A stretch of 64,000 bases of DNA. Origin: Paracoccaceae bacterium. Lineage in GTDB: Bacteria > Pseudomonadota > Alphaproteobacteria > Rhodobacterales > Rhodobacteraceae. Within the stretch, counting starts at the first letter, position 1, and every line of letters starts with the position of its first letter. Under the pieces are notes generated by a model that had not been told where the DNA came from, searched no databases, and saw only the letters and a program-made list of their open reading frames with translations. The stretch is from assembly GCA_021741245.1 (NCBI GenBank), contig JAIOYF010000002.1, forward strand, positions 372,001-436,000, in the 5' to 3' direction. Shown piece after piece: positions 54,542-63,522 of the stretch. A program made the position numbers and the translations under genes.

Positions 54542-55399
54542 ATGACGAAACAATCCCGGTTTTGGATGGGAATCGCCTTGGCGGGTGCTTTTGCAGCCCC
54601 ATTTGCGCTTCCGGCCACGGCACAAGACGCGTCGGCAGATACTGTCGTGGCAACCGTCAACGGCACCAATATTACCTTGGGCCATATGATTGTGCTGCGC
54701 GAAACTTTGCCCCAGCAGTATCAGGCTTTGCCTGACGACGTGCTGTTCAAGGGTATCTTGGACCAGTTGATCCAGCAAACGGCGCTGGAACAGTCGGTCA
54801 AAGAACTGGCAAAGCGCGATCAGCTTGCACTGGAAAACAATCGCCGGGGATATGTATCGGGTGTGGCGTTGCAAAACGTCGTGGAGAGCGCTGTGTCGGA
54901 TGCGGCGCTGCAGGCGGCCTATGATGCAAAGTTCAACGGCGTCACCCCGGCCAAGGAATACAACGCGGCCCATATTCTGGTCGCAACCGAAGAAATGGCC
55001 AATAGCCTTAAGGCAGAGTTGGACGGGGGCGCCGATTTCAGCGAACTGGCGAAGGCCAATTCCACCGACAAAGGGTCGGGCGCGAACGGTGGTGATCTTG
55101 GCTGGTTTGGGCTTGGCATGATGGTCAAACCCTTTGAGGATGCCGTCGTTAGTGCCGAAGTTGGCAAGGTCGCGGGTCCGGTGCAATCAGATTTCGGATG
55201 GCACCTGATCTTGGTCAAAGAAAGCCGCGTCGCCGCAGCCCCCACCTTGGACGAGACGCGTGATGAATTGGCCGCTGAGATCGAGCGCGCCGCCGTTGAG
55301 AGCCATTTGAAAGACCTGACTGAGGCAGCAGACATTGCGCGCCCCGGAGAAGGACTTGACCCAGCCCTACTGCGTGATGCAACGCTTCTCGACAAGTAA
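54542..55399 (+). CDS. Parvulin-type peptidyl-prolyl isomerase, exported
   Basis: 285-aa periplasmic isomerase. A signal peptide covers about residues 1-27 (FWMGIALAGAFAAPFALPATAQ). An N-terminal SurA/PrsA-like helical region follows. The rotamase domain has YNAAHILVATEEMANSLKAE, GGADFSELAKANSTDKGSGA, GGDLGWFGLGMMVKPFEDAV and FGWHLILVKE. AGGAGGGTG precedes the ATG at 54542; a longer frame upstream overlaps secA on the other strand and is not coding. First gene of a unit with argJ and mutT. Confidence 0.92.
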   Translation: MTKQSRFWMGIALAGAFAAPFALPATAQDASADTVVATVNGTNITLGHMIVLRETLPQQYQALPDDVLFKGILDQLIQQTALEQSVKELAKRDQLALENNRRGYVSGVALQNVVESAVSDAALQAAYDAKFNGVTPAKEYNAAHILVATEEMANSLKAELDGGADFSELAKANSTDKGSGANGGDLGWFGLGMMVKPFEDAVVSAEVGKVAGPVQSDFGWHLILVKESRVAAAPTLDETRDELAAEIERAAVESHLKDLTEAADIARPGEGLDPALLRDATLLDK

Positions 55400-55411
55400 A
55401 AGGGGATGACC

Positions 55412-56770
55412 ATGGGTAAGACCGATTGGAAGGCCGAAGCAAAGACCTTGAAGAAAAAGGTCCGCAAGCTGAAGGAAAAGACGGCTGAGAGTGTTGGTTC
55501 GGCAGTTGCTGCCCTGCCTGCCCCCAAGGCCAAATCCAAAGTGGTCTCACCCTTGGCCCCCAAGGGTGGCTTTCCATCGCTGCCGCGGATTCCGGGTGTG
55601 GAATTCGCGGCAGTGGAAGCCGGTGTGAAATACGCCAACCGCAAAGATGTGATGCTGATCCGCCTTGCGCCCGGAACGGCTATGGCGGGCGTTTTTACAA
55701 CATCTTCGACCCGCTCTGGCTGCGTTCGGGATTGTCAGGACAAGCTTGCGATGCGCGTTCCCGCCGATGCGGGGGCCGCGATCATTGTGAATTCGGGCAA
55801 CTCGAATGCCTTTACCGGCAAAGTCGGGGACGAGGCTGTTGCTGCTGTGACCGCAGGGGTGGCCGATGCTTTGGGAATGCCCGCATCGCGCGTTTTCTCA
55901 TCCTCGACCGGTGTGATCGGCGAGCCGTTGCCCCATGAGCGGATCACGGCCAAGATACCCGACCTTGTCGCCGATCTGCGCGAAGATGCGATTGAGATGG
56001 CAGCCCTTGCGATGATGACAACCGACACCTTCCCAAAGGGTGCCTCGGCCATTGTGCAGGGCGACGGCGGGCCGATCCATATCGCAGGCATCGCCAAAGG
56101 CTCGGGCATGATCGCGCCCGATATGGCGACGATGCTGGTCTATCTGTTTACCGACGCCAAAATCAGCCCCGCGATGCTGCAACGAATGCTGTCGCGGAAC
56201 GTTGGCGCGACGTTCAACTCCATCACAGTGGATAGCGATACCTCCACCTCGGACACGTTGCTGCTGGCGGCCACCGGTCAATCAGCGGCGAGTGAGGTAA
56301 AGGGACCCGTCGCCAAGGCGTTTGAAAAAGCCCTCCACGGCGTGATGCGTGACCTTGCCCTGCAAGTGATCAGAGATGGCGAGGGCGCCACGAAGCTGGT
56401 CGAAATTCGGGTTACTGGCGCGGCAAGCGACGAAGATGCGGCCAAGACCGCCTTCTCAATTGCAAACTCGCCTTTGGTCAAAACGGCGCTTGCGGGGCAA
56501 GATCCGAACTGGGGGCGCATCGTTGCGGCCATCGGTAAATCAGGGGCCGTGGCAGAGCGTGACAATCTAACGATTCACTTTGGCAATATTCTTGTCGCCA
56601 AAGACGGCTGGCGCAGCCCGACGTACAAAGAAGAGGATGGTGCCGCGCATTTTGTGCAAGATGAAATCCTGATCCGGGTCGACATGGGTCTGGGCAAAGG
56701 CCGCAGAACCGTTTGGACCTGTGATCTGACGAATCGGTATATCGAAATCAACGCGGATTACCGTTCGTGA
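55412..56770 (+). CDS. argJ: Bifunctional glutamate N-acetyltransferase / amino-acid acetyltransferase
   Basis: Arginine pathway enzyme that moves acetyl groups between N-acetylornithine and glutamate. The precursor is 452 aa and cleaves itself before the Thr in MMTTDTFPKG (about residue 205). VNSGNSNAFTGKVGDEA and SSTGVIGEPLP are family motifs. The N-terminus carries an extra 43-odd residues rich in Lys/Ala (DWKAEAKTLKKKVRKLKEKT) before the usual start. The start is ATG 55412 because AAAAGGGG is 6 nt away; ATG 55406 lies on top of the SD. Confidence 0.95.
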   Translation: MGKTDWKAEAKTLKKKVRKLKEKTAESVGSAVAALPAPKAKSKVVSPLAPKGGFPSLPRIPGVEFAAVEAGVKYANRKDVMLIRLAPGTAMAGVFTTSSTRSGCVRDCQDKLAMRVPADAGAAIIVNSGNSNAFTGKVGDEAVAAVTAGVADALGMPASRVFSSSTGVIGEPLPHERITAKIPDLVADLREDAIEMAALAMMTTDTFPKGASAIVQGDGGPIHIAGIAKGSGMIAPDMATMLVYLFTDAKISPAMLQRMLSRNVGATFNSITVDSDTSTSDTLLLAATGQSAASEVKGPVAKAFEKALHGVMRDLALQVIRDGEGATKLVEIRVTGAASDEDAAKTAFSIANSPLVKTALAGQDPNWGRIVAAIGKSGAVAERDNLTIHFGNILVAKDGWRSPTYKEEDGAAHFVQDEILIRVDMGLGKGRRTVWTCDLTNRYIEINADYRS

Positions 56771-57165
56771 AAGTGGTCCTTGTATCGGCCGTTGCCCTGA
56801 TTGATCGGGATGGGCGGGTTTTGCTTGCTCAGCGACCTACAGGAAAACCCATGGCTGGCCTGTGGGAGTTTCCGGGTGGCAAGGTCGAACAGGGAGAGAC
56901 GCCCGAGGCCGCCCTTATCCGCGAACTTAAGGAAGAGTTAGGCATCGACACATGGTCGAGCTGCTTGGCCCCACTCACATTCGCGAGCCATGCCTATGAT
57001 GCCTTTCACCTTTTGATGCCGCTTTTCGCGTGTCGAAAGTGGGAAGGCATCGTTCAAGGACGCGAGGGACAGGCCCTAGCATGGGTCAAAGCCAAAGACT
57101 TGCAGAAGTATCCTATGCCGGCGGCTGATATCCCACTGATTCCTATCCTTAGGGATTGGCTGTAG
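56767..57165 (+). CDS. mutT: 8-oxo-dGTP diphosphatase MutT
   Basis: 132-aa Nudix hydrolase that clears oxidised dGTP. The Nudix box GGKVEQGETPEAALIRELKEELGI is complete (Gx5Ex7REUxEEx pattern). The N-terminal LVSAVALIDRDGRVLLAQRPTGKPMAGLWEFPGG is characteristic of MutT. The GTG start at 56767 overlaps the argJ stop by 4 nt. It is the third gene of the parvulin-argJ-mutT unit. Confidence 0.93.
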   Translation: MKVVLVSAVALIDRDGRVLLAQRPTGKPMAGLWEFPGGKVEQGETPEAALIRELKEELGIDTWSSCLAPLTFASHAYDAFHLLMPLFACRKWEGIVQGREGQALAWVKAKDLQKYPMPAADIPLIPILRDWL

Positions 57166-57277
57166 TCACAAAAATTCCTCATAACTGTCAGAAAAGTGTG
57201 CCCGCTGCCCATTTTTTCAATGGTTTTAAAACTTTTTGTGCTTAATTGTGGTGACATTGCTAATGGGGGATTGGCCA

Positions 57278-57418
57278 ATGCTGCGTACCATCACTGTTGG
57301 AAGTTGCGTATCTATCCAGGGTTTGGTCGTCAGAACGCTCGCTGATGGTAAGATGGTTGTGAAAGTGGACGAGAAACTGTTCGTCGGCTATCCGGTTTCA
57401 AAAGTTCGAGCGGCGTGA
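57278..57418 (+). CDS. Small conserved-looking protein, 46 aa
   Basis: Soluble peptide starting MLRTITVGSCVSIQGLVVRT; the rest is beta-strand rich (KMVVKVDEKLFVGYPV) and resembles a small SH3/KOW-like barrel, but no family is recognised. GGGGGA lies about 9 nt before the ATG at 57278. An in-frame ATG at 57263 is possible. An AT-rich, promoter-like region (57166-57277) precedes it, with a GTTTTAAAAC palindrome at 57223-57232. A terminator follows, so it is monocistronic. Confidence 0.6.
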   Translation: MLRTITVGSCVSIQGLVVRTLADGKMVVKVDEKLFVGYPVSKVRAA

Positions 57419-57448
57419 CGTTCCATCGATTTCTGCCACACGAATGAA

Positions 57449-57476
57449 AAAAGCCGGGGATATGATCCCCGGCTTT
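57449..57476. terminator. Bidirectional terminator between the 46-aa gene and infB
   Basis: AAAGCCGGGGA, TATGA loop, TCCCCGGCTTT form an 11-bp stem with A- and T-rich flanks on both strands. It can serve the 46-aa gene (plus) and the end of the infB operon (minus). Confidence 0.88.
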
Positions 57477-57495
57477 CGCATTTCTACGCCCCTGA

Positions 57496-60093
57496 TCATG
57501 CCAGGCTGCGCTGAACCTCTTCACGCTCAAAAATCTCGATGACGTCATTTGGACGGACATCGCTGTAGTTTTCGAACGCCATGCCACATTCCTGACCTGA
57601 CTGCACTTCTTTGACTTCGTCCTTGAAGCGCTTGAGTGTTTTCAATGTGCCCTCGTGGATGACCACGTTGTCACGCAACAAACGCACCCCGGCAGAGCGG
57701 CGGGCCACCCCTTCGGTGATCAAGCAACCAGCAACCTTGCCAATGTTCGAGACGTTGAACACTTCCAAAATCTTGGCATAGCCGATGAAGGTCTCGCGCA
57801 CTTCGGCTTTCAGAAGGCCGGATGCCGCTGCCTTGATGTCATCCACCAGATCATAGATGATCGAGTAGTAGCGGATCTCGACACCCTTTTGATGCGCCGA
57901 TTGCCGGGCCGATGCGTTTGCACGCACGTTAAAGCCGATAATCGGGGCACCAGTTGCCTCGGCCAGACCAACATCGGTATCAGTGATGGCACCCACACCG
58001 TAGTGCAAGATGCGAACCCGAACCTCGTCATTGCCGACCTTTTCAAGCGCCTGCACAATCGCCTCGGACGAGCCCTGAACGTCTGCCTTGACGATCACGG
58101 GAAGTTCGGAGACGTCGGCATCGGCCTTGGCCTTGGCCATCAGTTGTTCCAGCGTTGTCGCAGCGCCAGCAGCAGCACGTTTGTCTTTGGCCGCTTTCTC
58201 GCGATATGTCGCGATCTCGCGGGCCTGTGCCTCTGTCTCGACCACGTTCAGAACGTCGCCAGCTTCGGGAGTGCCGTTGAGGCCCAAGACCTCGACAGGA
58301 ACCGAAGGACCCGCCTCTTCGACACGTTCGCCCTTGTCGTTCAGAAGTGCGCGAACTTTGCCCCACTGTTCGCCAACAACAAAGATATCGCCGCGACGCA
58401 GGGTCCCGTTCTGGACCAGAACCGTCGCAACAGGGCCACGACCCACGTCAAGCTTGGCTTCGATCACCGCACCAGATGCGGCGCGATTTGGATTCGCCTT
58501 TAGTTCAAGAAGTTCAGCCTGAAGCGCGATTGCCTCCAGCAGATTGTCGAGGCCCTTGCCCGTTTTGGCAGAAACTTCGACGTCCTGCACATCGCCAGAC
58601 ATGGCTTCCACGACAACTTCGTGCTGCAAAAGATCTGTACGGACCTTCTGCGGGTTCGCATCATGCTTGTCGATCTTGTTGATCGCCACGATCATTGGCA
58701 CTTTTGCTGCCCTTGCGTGGTGGATCGCCTCAATCGTCTGTGGCATCACGGCGTCATCTGCCGCAACCACGAGAATGACGATATCGGTGACATTGGCACC
58801 ACGTGCCCGCATCGACGTAAAGGCCGCGTGTCCCGGTGTGTCAAGGAAGCTGATCAGCGACCCGTTTTCCGTCATGACCTGATAGGCCCCGATATGCTGG
58901 GTGATGCCACCGGCCTCACCCGACACGACGTTTGCCTTACGAATGGCATCCAAAAGCGAGGTCTTGCCGTGGTCGACGTGACCCATGATGGTCACAATCG
59001 GTGGGCGCGGCAGCAGATCGCCCGACTTGTCCTGAACCGAATCGATCACTTGCTCGACGTCGGCATCCGAAACACGGACAGCCTTGTGGCCAAATTCTTC
59101 GATCACAAGTTCGGCCGTATCGGCGTCGATCGCTTGGTTCATCGTCACCATCATGCCCATTTTCATGAGCGCTTTGACAACATCAGCCGCACGTTCCGCC
59201 ATACGGTTCGCCAGTTCCGAAACCACGATGGTCTCGGGCAGCTGCACGTCACGGACCTGCTTCTCTGGCTTTTGGCCAAAGCCCATTGCCTTCTGGCGGG
59301 CTTTTTCTTGCTTGCGCTTCATCGCAGCAAGGCTGCGTGTCCTGCCACCTTCGCCATCAAGGGCGGCTGACAAGGTAAGCTTGCCTGCGCGCCGGGCGTC
59401 GTCGGTGCCCTTGGCCTTATTGCCACGATCGCGTTCTTCGCGTTCACGATCTGTTTTGCGCTGACCCAGAGGCGGCTTGTTTGCGCCAAGGTTCTGGGTG
59501 CGAGGTGCAGCCTCTTCGCCCGGTGCACTGCGTGGCGCAGTAGTGGCGGGGGTCGCCGAAGCGACTGTCTCGGCAGCCTTTGGTTCGGGCTGAGCGGCCT
59601 GACGTGGCCGCGTGCCAAGAACATCCGCCTTACGTTGCACCGCAGCCGCAATCTTTGCTTCTGCAGCGGCACGTGCGGCGCGCTCTTCTTCTTGGGCCTT
59701 GGCGAGCTTTGCAGCTTCGCGCTCACGCTCTTCGCGCTCTTTGGCCTCAATCTCGCTCCGACGTCGCTGGCGATCTTCCTCGCGCTGACGCTCGTCACTC
59801 GCGCGACGCTCAGCGTCATCTGCCTCACGTGCTTTTGCTGCACGCAGAGCTGACAGACGCCGTTCCATTTCTGCGTCGGAAATTCCAGCGGGGCGCTTGG
59901 ACGGATCGCCCAAATTGGTCGAACCCCCAGTCGAACCCGGAACTGCACCTGGTTTTGTTGGCACGACCACGCGCTTACGCTTCGTCTCGACCACGACACT
60001 CTTTGTCCGGCCATGGCTGAAGCTTTGCTTCACCTGTCCGGAACGCGGGGTGCCACCCAAACCGAGGGGTTTCTTGCCGTCTGTATCGCTCAT
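57496..60093 (-). CDS. infB: Translation initiation factor IF-2
   Basis: 865-aa GTPase that brings fMet-tRNA to the 30S subunit. The N-terminal 250 residues are a long, charged Arg/Glu/Ala-rich low-complexity region ([20 protein letters not shown]), as usual in alphaproteobacteria. The G domain follows with G1 [20 protein letters not shown]3 DTPGH and G4 NKIDK. The last gene of the rimP-nusA-ylxR-infB unit; it overlaps the previous gene by 4 nt. Confidence 0.97.
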   Translation of the reverse strand: MSDTDGKKPLGLGGTPRSGQVKQSFSHGRTKSVVVETKRKRVVVPTKPGAVPGSTGGSTNLGDPSKRPAGISDAEMERRLSALRAAKAREADDAERRASDERQREEDRQRRRSEIEAKEREEREREAAKLAKAQEEERAARAAAEAKIAAAVQRKADVLGTRPRQAAQPEPKAAETVASATPATTAPRSAPGEEAAPRTQNLGANKPPLGQRKTDREREERDRGNKAKGTDDARRAGKLTLSAALDGEGGRTRSLAAMKRKQEKARQKAMGFGQKPEKQVRDVQLPETIVVSELANRMAERAADVVKALMKMGMMVTMNQAIDADTAELVIEEFGHKAVRVSDADVEQVIDSVQDKSGDLLPRPPIVTIMGHVDHGKTSLLDAIRKANVVSGEAGGITQHIGAYQVMTENGSLISFLDTPGHAAFTSMRARGANVTDIVILVVAADDAVMPQTIEAIHHARAAKVPMIVAINKIDKHDANPQKVRTDLLQHEVVVEAMSGDVQDVEVSAKTGKGLDNLLEAIALQAELLELKANPNRAASGAVIEAKLDVGRGPVATVLVQNGTLRRGDIFVVGEQWGKVRALLNDKGERVEEAGPSVPVEVLGLNGTPEAGDVLNVVETEAQAREIATYREKAAKDKRAAAGAATTLEQLMAKAKADADVSELPVIVKADVQGSSEAIVQALEKVGNDEVRVRILHYGVGAITDTDVGLAEATGAPIIGFNVRANASARQSAHQKGVEIRYYSIIYDLVDDIKAAASGLLKAEVRETFIGYAKILEVFNVSNIGKVAGCLITEGVARRSAGVRLLRDNVVIHEGTLKTLKRFKDEVKEVQSGQECGMAFENYSDVRPNDVIEIFEREEVQRSLA

Positions 60094-60734
60094 GCGTCCT
60101 TCGTATCCTTCCCGGCGATAATTTCGCCGACCTGCTTGTCCTCTGCCCCACGCAGCCCGACAAGCCTTGCCGCTTCCTCTACAACACGGTTGCTGAGTCC
60201 ACCAGCCGCAAGCGCGGCGTGTATCGCACGTTCCCGTCCGAAAGCCAAACCCAATTCCCCAGCCGAGAGGCAGGAAATGAGGGATTCCGCACCATTCGGA
60301 GGGCGCAACTTCTCTTTACCGCGTTCGGACCCGTCGTTGGCCTGAATCAGGACACGTGCCTGACCCTTGATCAACCAGTCCTTCGACTTTTCGAACCCGC
60401 AAACAGCCTTTCCAGCTTTGCGGGCCAATGAAAGCAAATCGATCACTCTGCGCGCGATCAAGCTTTCAACCAGCTCGGTCAAATGTTCGGGCACCGTCAC
60501 AGGCTGCCGTGCAGCGCGCGAGAAGAGACCCTTCTTCGCGGCTTTGTCAAGGGCAGCGCGATCGGCTGTCACATAGATGCCACGTCCCGGCAAGCGGAAC
60601 AGGATATCCGGCACAATCACATTGTCCGGGCCCACGACAAAGCGGATCAAGCCACCTTTCGGCTGGCTCTCCCCCGAAACGATGCATTTGCGTTCCGGAT
60701 CATCGTTTTCTTTGTCTCGTCCGCCGCGCGTCAT
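60090..60734 (-). CDS. YlxR-family RNA-binding protein with an L7Ae-like domain
   Basis: 214-aa protein. The N-terminal YlxR (DUF448) domain has [25 protein letters not shown], then [24 protein letters not shown], the GRGIYV motif being diagnostic. The C-terminal half has an L7Ae-like fold ([22 protein letters not shown] and [15 protein letters not shown]). YlxR proteins bind RNA and have been linked to RNase P modulation in other bacteria. It sits between nusA and infB, a conserved order. Confidence 0.9.
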   Translation of the reverse strand: MTRGGRDKENDDPERKCIVSGESQPKGGLIRFVVGPDNVIVPDILFRLPGRGIYVTADRAALDKAAKKGLFSRAARQPVTVPEHLTELVESLIARRVIDLLSLARKAGKAVCGFEKSKDWLIKGQARVLIQANDGSERGKEKLRPPNGAESLISCLSAGELGLAFGRERAIHAALAAGGLSNRVVEEAARLVGLRGAEDKQVGEIIAGKDTKDA

Positions 60735-60758
60735 GCGCTAGGTACCCGAGGTCTGAGA

Positions 60759-62366
60759 TCAGACCTCGGCCTCCTCTTCTTCGGCACCATCTTCGGCGGA
60801 TTCCATCTCGGTCGGGTCAACCCAACCCAGCATGACGCGCGCTGTCATGATCAGGTGCTGTGCTTCTTCAAGGCTCATATCAAAGACCTCAAGGATGCCT
60901 TCATCTTTCTTGCGTTGTCCATTTTCTGTGGTCCAGCCGCCAGCCAATTCCCAATCGGCGCAGGTGGCGAAATCTTCGACAGTTTTGACGCCATCTTTGG
61001 CAAGTGCCTCGAGCATCTGGGGCGTCAGACCTTCAAAGTTGATCAGGCTGTCTTCGACACCCATTGACCGGGCGTTTTCAAGCGCTTTGCGGGACTGTTC
61101 TTCCAGATAATCGCGCGCACGTGCCTGCAGTTCTGCGGCAGTGCCTTCATCAAACCCGTCGATCGACAAAAGCTCGTCAACCTCGACATATGCCACTTCT
61201 TCAAGGTTCGTGAACCCTTCAGACACCAGCAATTGTGCCATCATCTCGTCGATATCGAGTGTGTCGATAAACAGCTTGGTCCGTTCAGCAAACTCGGCCT
61301 GACGACGCTGGCTTTCTTCAGACTCGGTCATGATGTCGATGTCAAGACCCGTAAGCTGACTTGCCAAGCGCACGTTCTGGCCGCGACGGCCAATGGCCAG
61401 CGACAGTTGCTCGTCTGGAACGACGACTTCGATCTTGCCGGCCTCTTCGTCGATCACAACCTTGGAAACCTCGGCTGGCTGAAGGGCGTTCACAAGGAAC
61501 GTTGCCTGATCTTGGTTCCACGGAATGATGTCGATCTTTTCGCCCTGCAACTCGTTCACAACAGCCTGAACACGGCTACCGCGCATACCGACACATGCGC
61601 CAACCGGGTCAATCGAGTTGTCATAGGAAATCACTGCAATCTTGGCACGGCTACCGGGATCACGCGCCACGGCCTTGATCTCGATGATGCCGTCATAGAT
61701 TTCGGGCACTTCCATCTTGAACAGTTCGGCCATGAACATCGGATCGGTGCGCGACAAGAACACCTGCGGACCACGTGCTTCGCGGCGGACATCCTTGATA
61801 AAGCACCGCACACGGTCACCGATGCGATAGCTTTCGCGACCGATCTTTTCGTTGCGGCGCAAGATACCTTCGCCACGCCCAATATCGACGATGACATTGC
61901 CATATTCTTCGCGCTTGACCACACCGTTGATGATGCTGCCCTTGCGGTCCTTGAATTCTTCGAACTGGCGGTCACGCTCAGCCTCACGCACGCGCTGCAG
62001 CAAGACCTGCTTGCCAGATTGCGCGGCAATACGGCCAAGGTCTACGGGCGGCACTTCGTCGATGACTTCATCGCCAACCTGCGGGTCGGGCAAATAGTTC
62101 TTGGCCTGTTTCACCGTCAGTTGGGCGTGATGGTTTTCCATCTCTTCGTCGCCCACGACGGTGCGGATGCGAGCAAAGGTGGCGCGGCCCGTCTTGCGGT
62201 CGATCTTCACCCGAATGTCCAACTCTGATCCGTAACGCGACTTTGCGGCACGGGCGAGCGTCTCTTCCATCGCCTGAATCACAAGATCCGGGTCGATCAT
62301 CTTTTCCCGCGCTACCGCCTCGGCGGTCTGGAGAAGTTCAAGCTGGTTGGCAGAGGTAATCGCCAT
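60759..62366 (-). CDS. nusA: Transcription termination/antitermination protein NusA
   Basis: 535-aa RNA polymerase-binding factor. The N-terminal domain ([32 protein letters not shown]) is followed by S1 ([23 protein letters not shown]), KH domains ([24 protein letters not shown] and [18 protein letters not shown]), and C-terminal helical AR repeats. It ends in an acidic tail ([14 protein letters not shown]). It lies 18 nt after rimP. The operon leader has a terminator-like hairpin, and NusA could act on it. Confidence 0.97.
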   Translation of the reverse strand: MAITSANQLELLQTAEAVAREKMIDPDLVIQAMEETLARAAKSRYGSELDIRVKIDRKTGRATFARIRTVVGDEEMENHHAQLTVKQAKNYLPDPQVGDEVIDEVPPVDLGRIAAQSGKQVLLQRVREAERDRQFEEFKDRKGSIINGVVKREEYGNVIVDIGRGEGILRRNEKIGRESYRIGDRVRCFIKDVRREARGPQVFLSRTDPMFMAELFKMEVPEIYDGIIEIKAVARDPGSRAKIAVISYDNSIDPVGACVGMRGSRVQAVVNELQGEKIDIIPWNQDQATFLVNALQPAEVSKVVIDEEAGKIEVVVPDEQLSLAIGRRGQNVRLASQLTGLDIDIMTESEESQRRQAEFAERTKLFIDTLDIDEMMAQLLVSEGFTNLEEVAYVEVDELLSIDGFDEGTAAELQARARDYLEEQSRKALENARSMGVEDSLINFEGLTPQMLEALAKDGVKTVEDFATCADWELAGGWTTENGQRKKDEGILEVFDMSLEEAQHLIMTARVMLGWVDPTEMESAEDGAEEEEAEV

Positions 62367-62384
62367 CGGTCAACTCCCAGGCTT

Positions 62385-62987
62385 TCAGTGTTTGGTTTCT
62401 TCGGTGACGTCGTCGTCACCTTCGGTTTCTTCAATCTCGTCAAACTGCGTCTCATCGAACACGCCGCTTGCCTTTTTCTGGCGCAGCATCTCGGCGATCA
62501 GTCCATCAGTCAGAATCAGTTTTGCATCCGAAAGCCAGTCAAAGCGCAGGCCAATGATGACCTCTTGACCGGCTTCTTCGATCTCAATCAAGATTTCCTC
62601 ACCCTCAACCCCGGCCAGCCCGCCCTTGAAGCGGCGGCGTCCATCGATCAGTTCGGTCGTCTCGATCCGGGCTTCCCAGCCCTTCCACATCTCAAAATCT
62701 TTCAGACGCGTCAGGGGCCGATCAATCCCGGGGGAGGACACTTCAAGGACGTAGTTATCCTCAATCGGGTCCTCGACGTCCAAGACCGCAGATATGGCCG
62801 TTGAAATCGCTGCACATTCGTCGACTTCGATCCCGCCGTCGGGACGGTCTGCCATGATCTGCAAGATTCGTGTCTTGCCGCCCATCAGACGCACACGCAC
62901 AAGCTCAAAGCCCATCCCCTCGATAACGGGGCCGATGATGCCAGCGAGGCGTCTGTCGATGGCGGTTTTGGCGATCAGTTCGGTCAT
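62385..62987 (-). CDS. rimP: Ribosome maturation factor RimP
   Basis: 200-aa factor for 30S assembly. The N-terminal domain carries [22 protein letters not shown] and [20 protein letters not shown], then the [19 protein letters not shown] signature. The C-terminal SH3-like part ends in an acidic tail. The start is ATG 62987, where the family begins (MTELIAKT); the track-like upstream extension crosses the promoter and hairpin. First gene of the unit. Confidence 0.94.
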   Translation of the reverse strand: MTELIAKTAIDRRLAGIIGPVIEGMGFELVRVRLMGGKTRILQIMADRPDGGIEVDECAAISTAISAVLDVEDPIEDNYVLEVSSPGIDRPLTRLKDFEMWKGWEARIETTELIDGRRRFKGGLAGVEGEEILIEIEEAGQEVIIGLRFDWLSDAKLILTDGLIAEMLRQKKASGVFDETQFDEIEETEGDDDVTEETKH

Positions 62988-63005
62988 GGGGTTCCAAGAA
63001 ACAAA

Positions 63006-63024
63006 AAACGGGCCGACGGCCCGT
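63006..63024 (-). terminator. Terminator-like hairpin in the rimP leader
   Basis: Read on the minus strand: AACGGGCC, GTC loop, GGCCCGTT, followed by TTTTG. The 8-bp stem with a T-run stands between the promoter (63072-63100) and the rimP start (62987), about 19 nt before the ATG. In this position it looks like an attenuator. Confidence 0.7.
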
Positions 63025-63071
63025 TGGTAAGATCGGATGTTCCGGGGGTGGAGGCCGGGACTGCTGCGATC

Positions 63072-63100
63072 CCTATACAGCGCAAACTTTGTCTTTGCAA
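63072..63100 (-). promoter_or_regulatory. Sigma-70 promoter of the rimP-nusA-infB operon
   Basis: On the minus strand TTGCAA (63100-63095), 17-nt spacer, TATAGG (63077-63072). It is 85 nt upstream of the rimP start, with the leader hairpin between. The -35/-10 spacing is optimal. Confidence 0.6.
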
Positions 63101-63135
63101 GGTCGCTCAGTCCTAAAAGGCTGGGCCCTAAATAC

Positions 63136-63166
63136 AAACAGGTGGGACTTTTCGGCCCACCTGTTC
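63136..63166 (-). terminator. Terminator of the YjbF/YjbE-like unit
   Basis: AACAGGTGGG and CCCACCTGTT make a 10-bp stem around a 9-nt loop, downstream of the small secreted protein stop (63186) on the minus strand. T-residues follow on the minus strand (TTTGTATTT). Confidence 0.8.
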
Positions 63167-63185
63167 AAGACAAATTTTGCCCAAC

Positions 63186-63425
63186 TTAGAACGTTGTCGT
63201 GGTCACAGTACCGTCATTTGCAATGACCGTCACCAGAATACCCGTGGCAACTGCAACAAGTGTCACGCTGGCCACCGCGCCAGCACCGCCAGCATTCGCG
63301 ATCAGTGCCTGCACTTGTGGCGGAAGCGACGTCGGGGCTGTTGCTGGAACGACCTGAGCAGACGCAACAGACGCCATACCCACCATCAGAGCAACTGACG
63401 AAAGAACTGTGCTGATTTTTTTCAT
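63186..63425 (-). CDS. Small exported protein, YjbE-like
   Basis: 79-aa peptide. A signal peptide covers about residues 1-23 (MKKISTVLSSVALMVGMASV, then ASA). The mature part is Ala/Val/Thr-rich with a hydrophobic stretch (AGAVASVTLVAVATGILVTVIA) and a Thr-rich tail (TVTTTTF), resembling E. coli YjbE, a small secreted protein of the yjbEFGH exopolysaccharide operon. It lies downstream of a YjbF-like lipoprotein. Resemblance is by layout, not close identity. Confidence 0.65.
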   Translation of the reverse strand: MKKISTVLSSVALMVGMASVASAQVVPATAPTSLPPQVQALIANAGGAGAVASVTLVAVATGILVTVIANDGTVTTTTF

Positions 63426-63522
63426 GTCCGTTTTCCCTAATTAATTTAACTGCGAAGATAGCTCGATTCTGAAGATGTGGCAACCGCCACGCCTGTTCAA
63501 CTTATCTCTGTAGCAAAAATAT

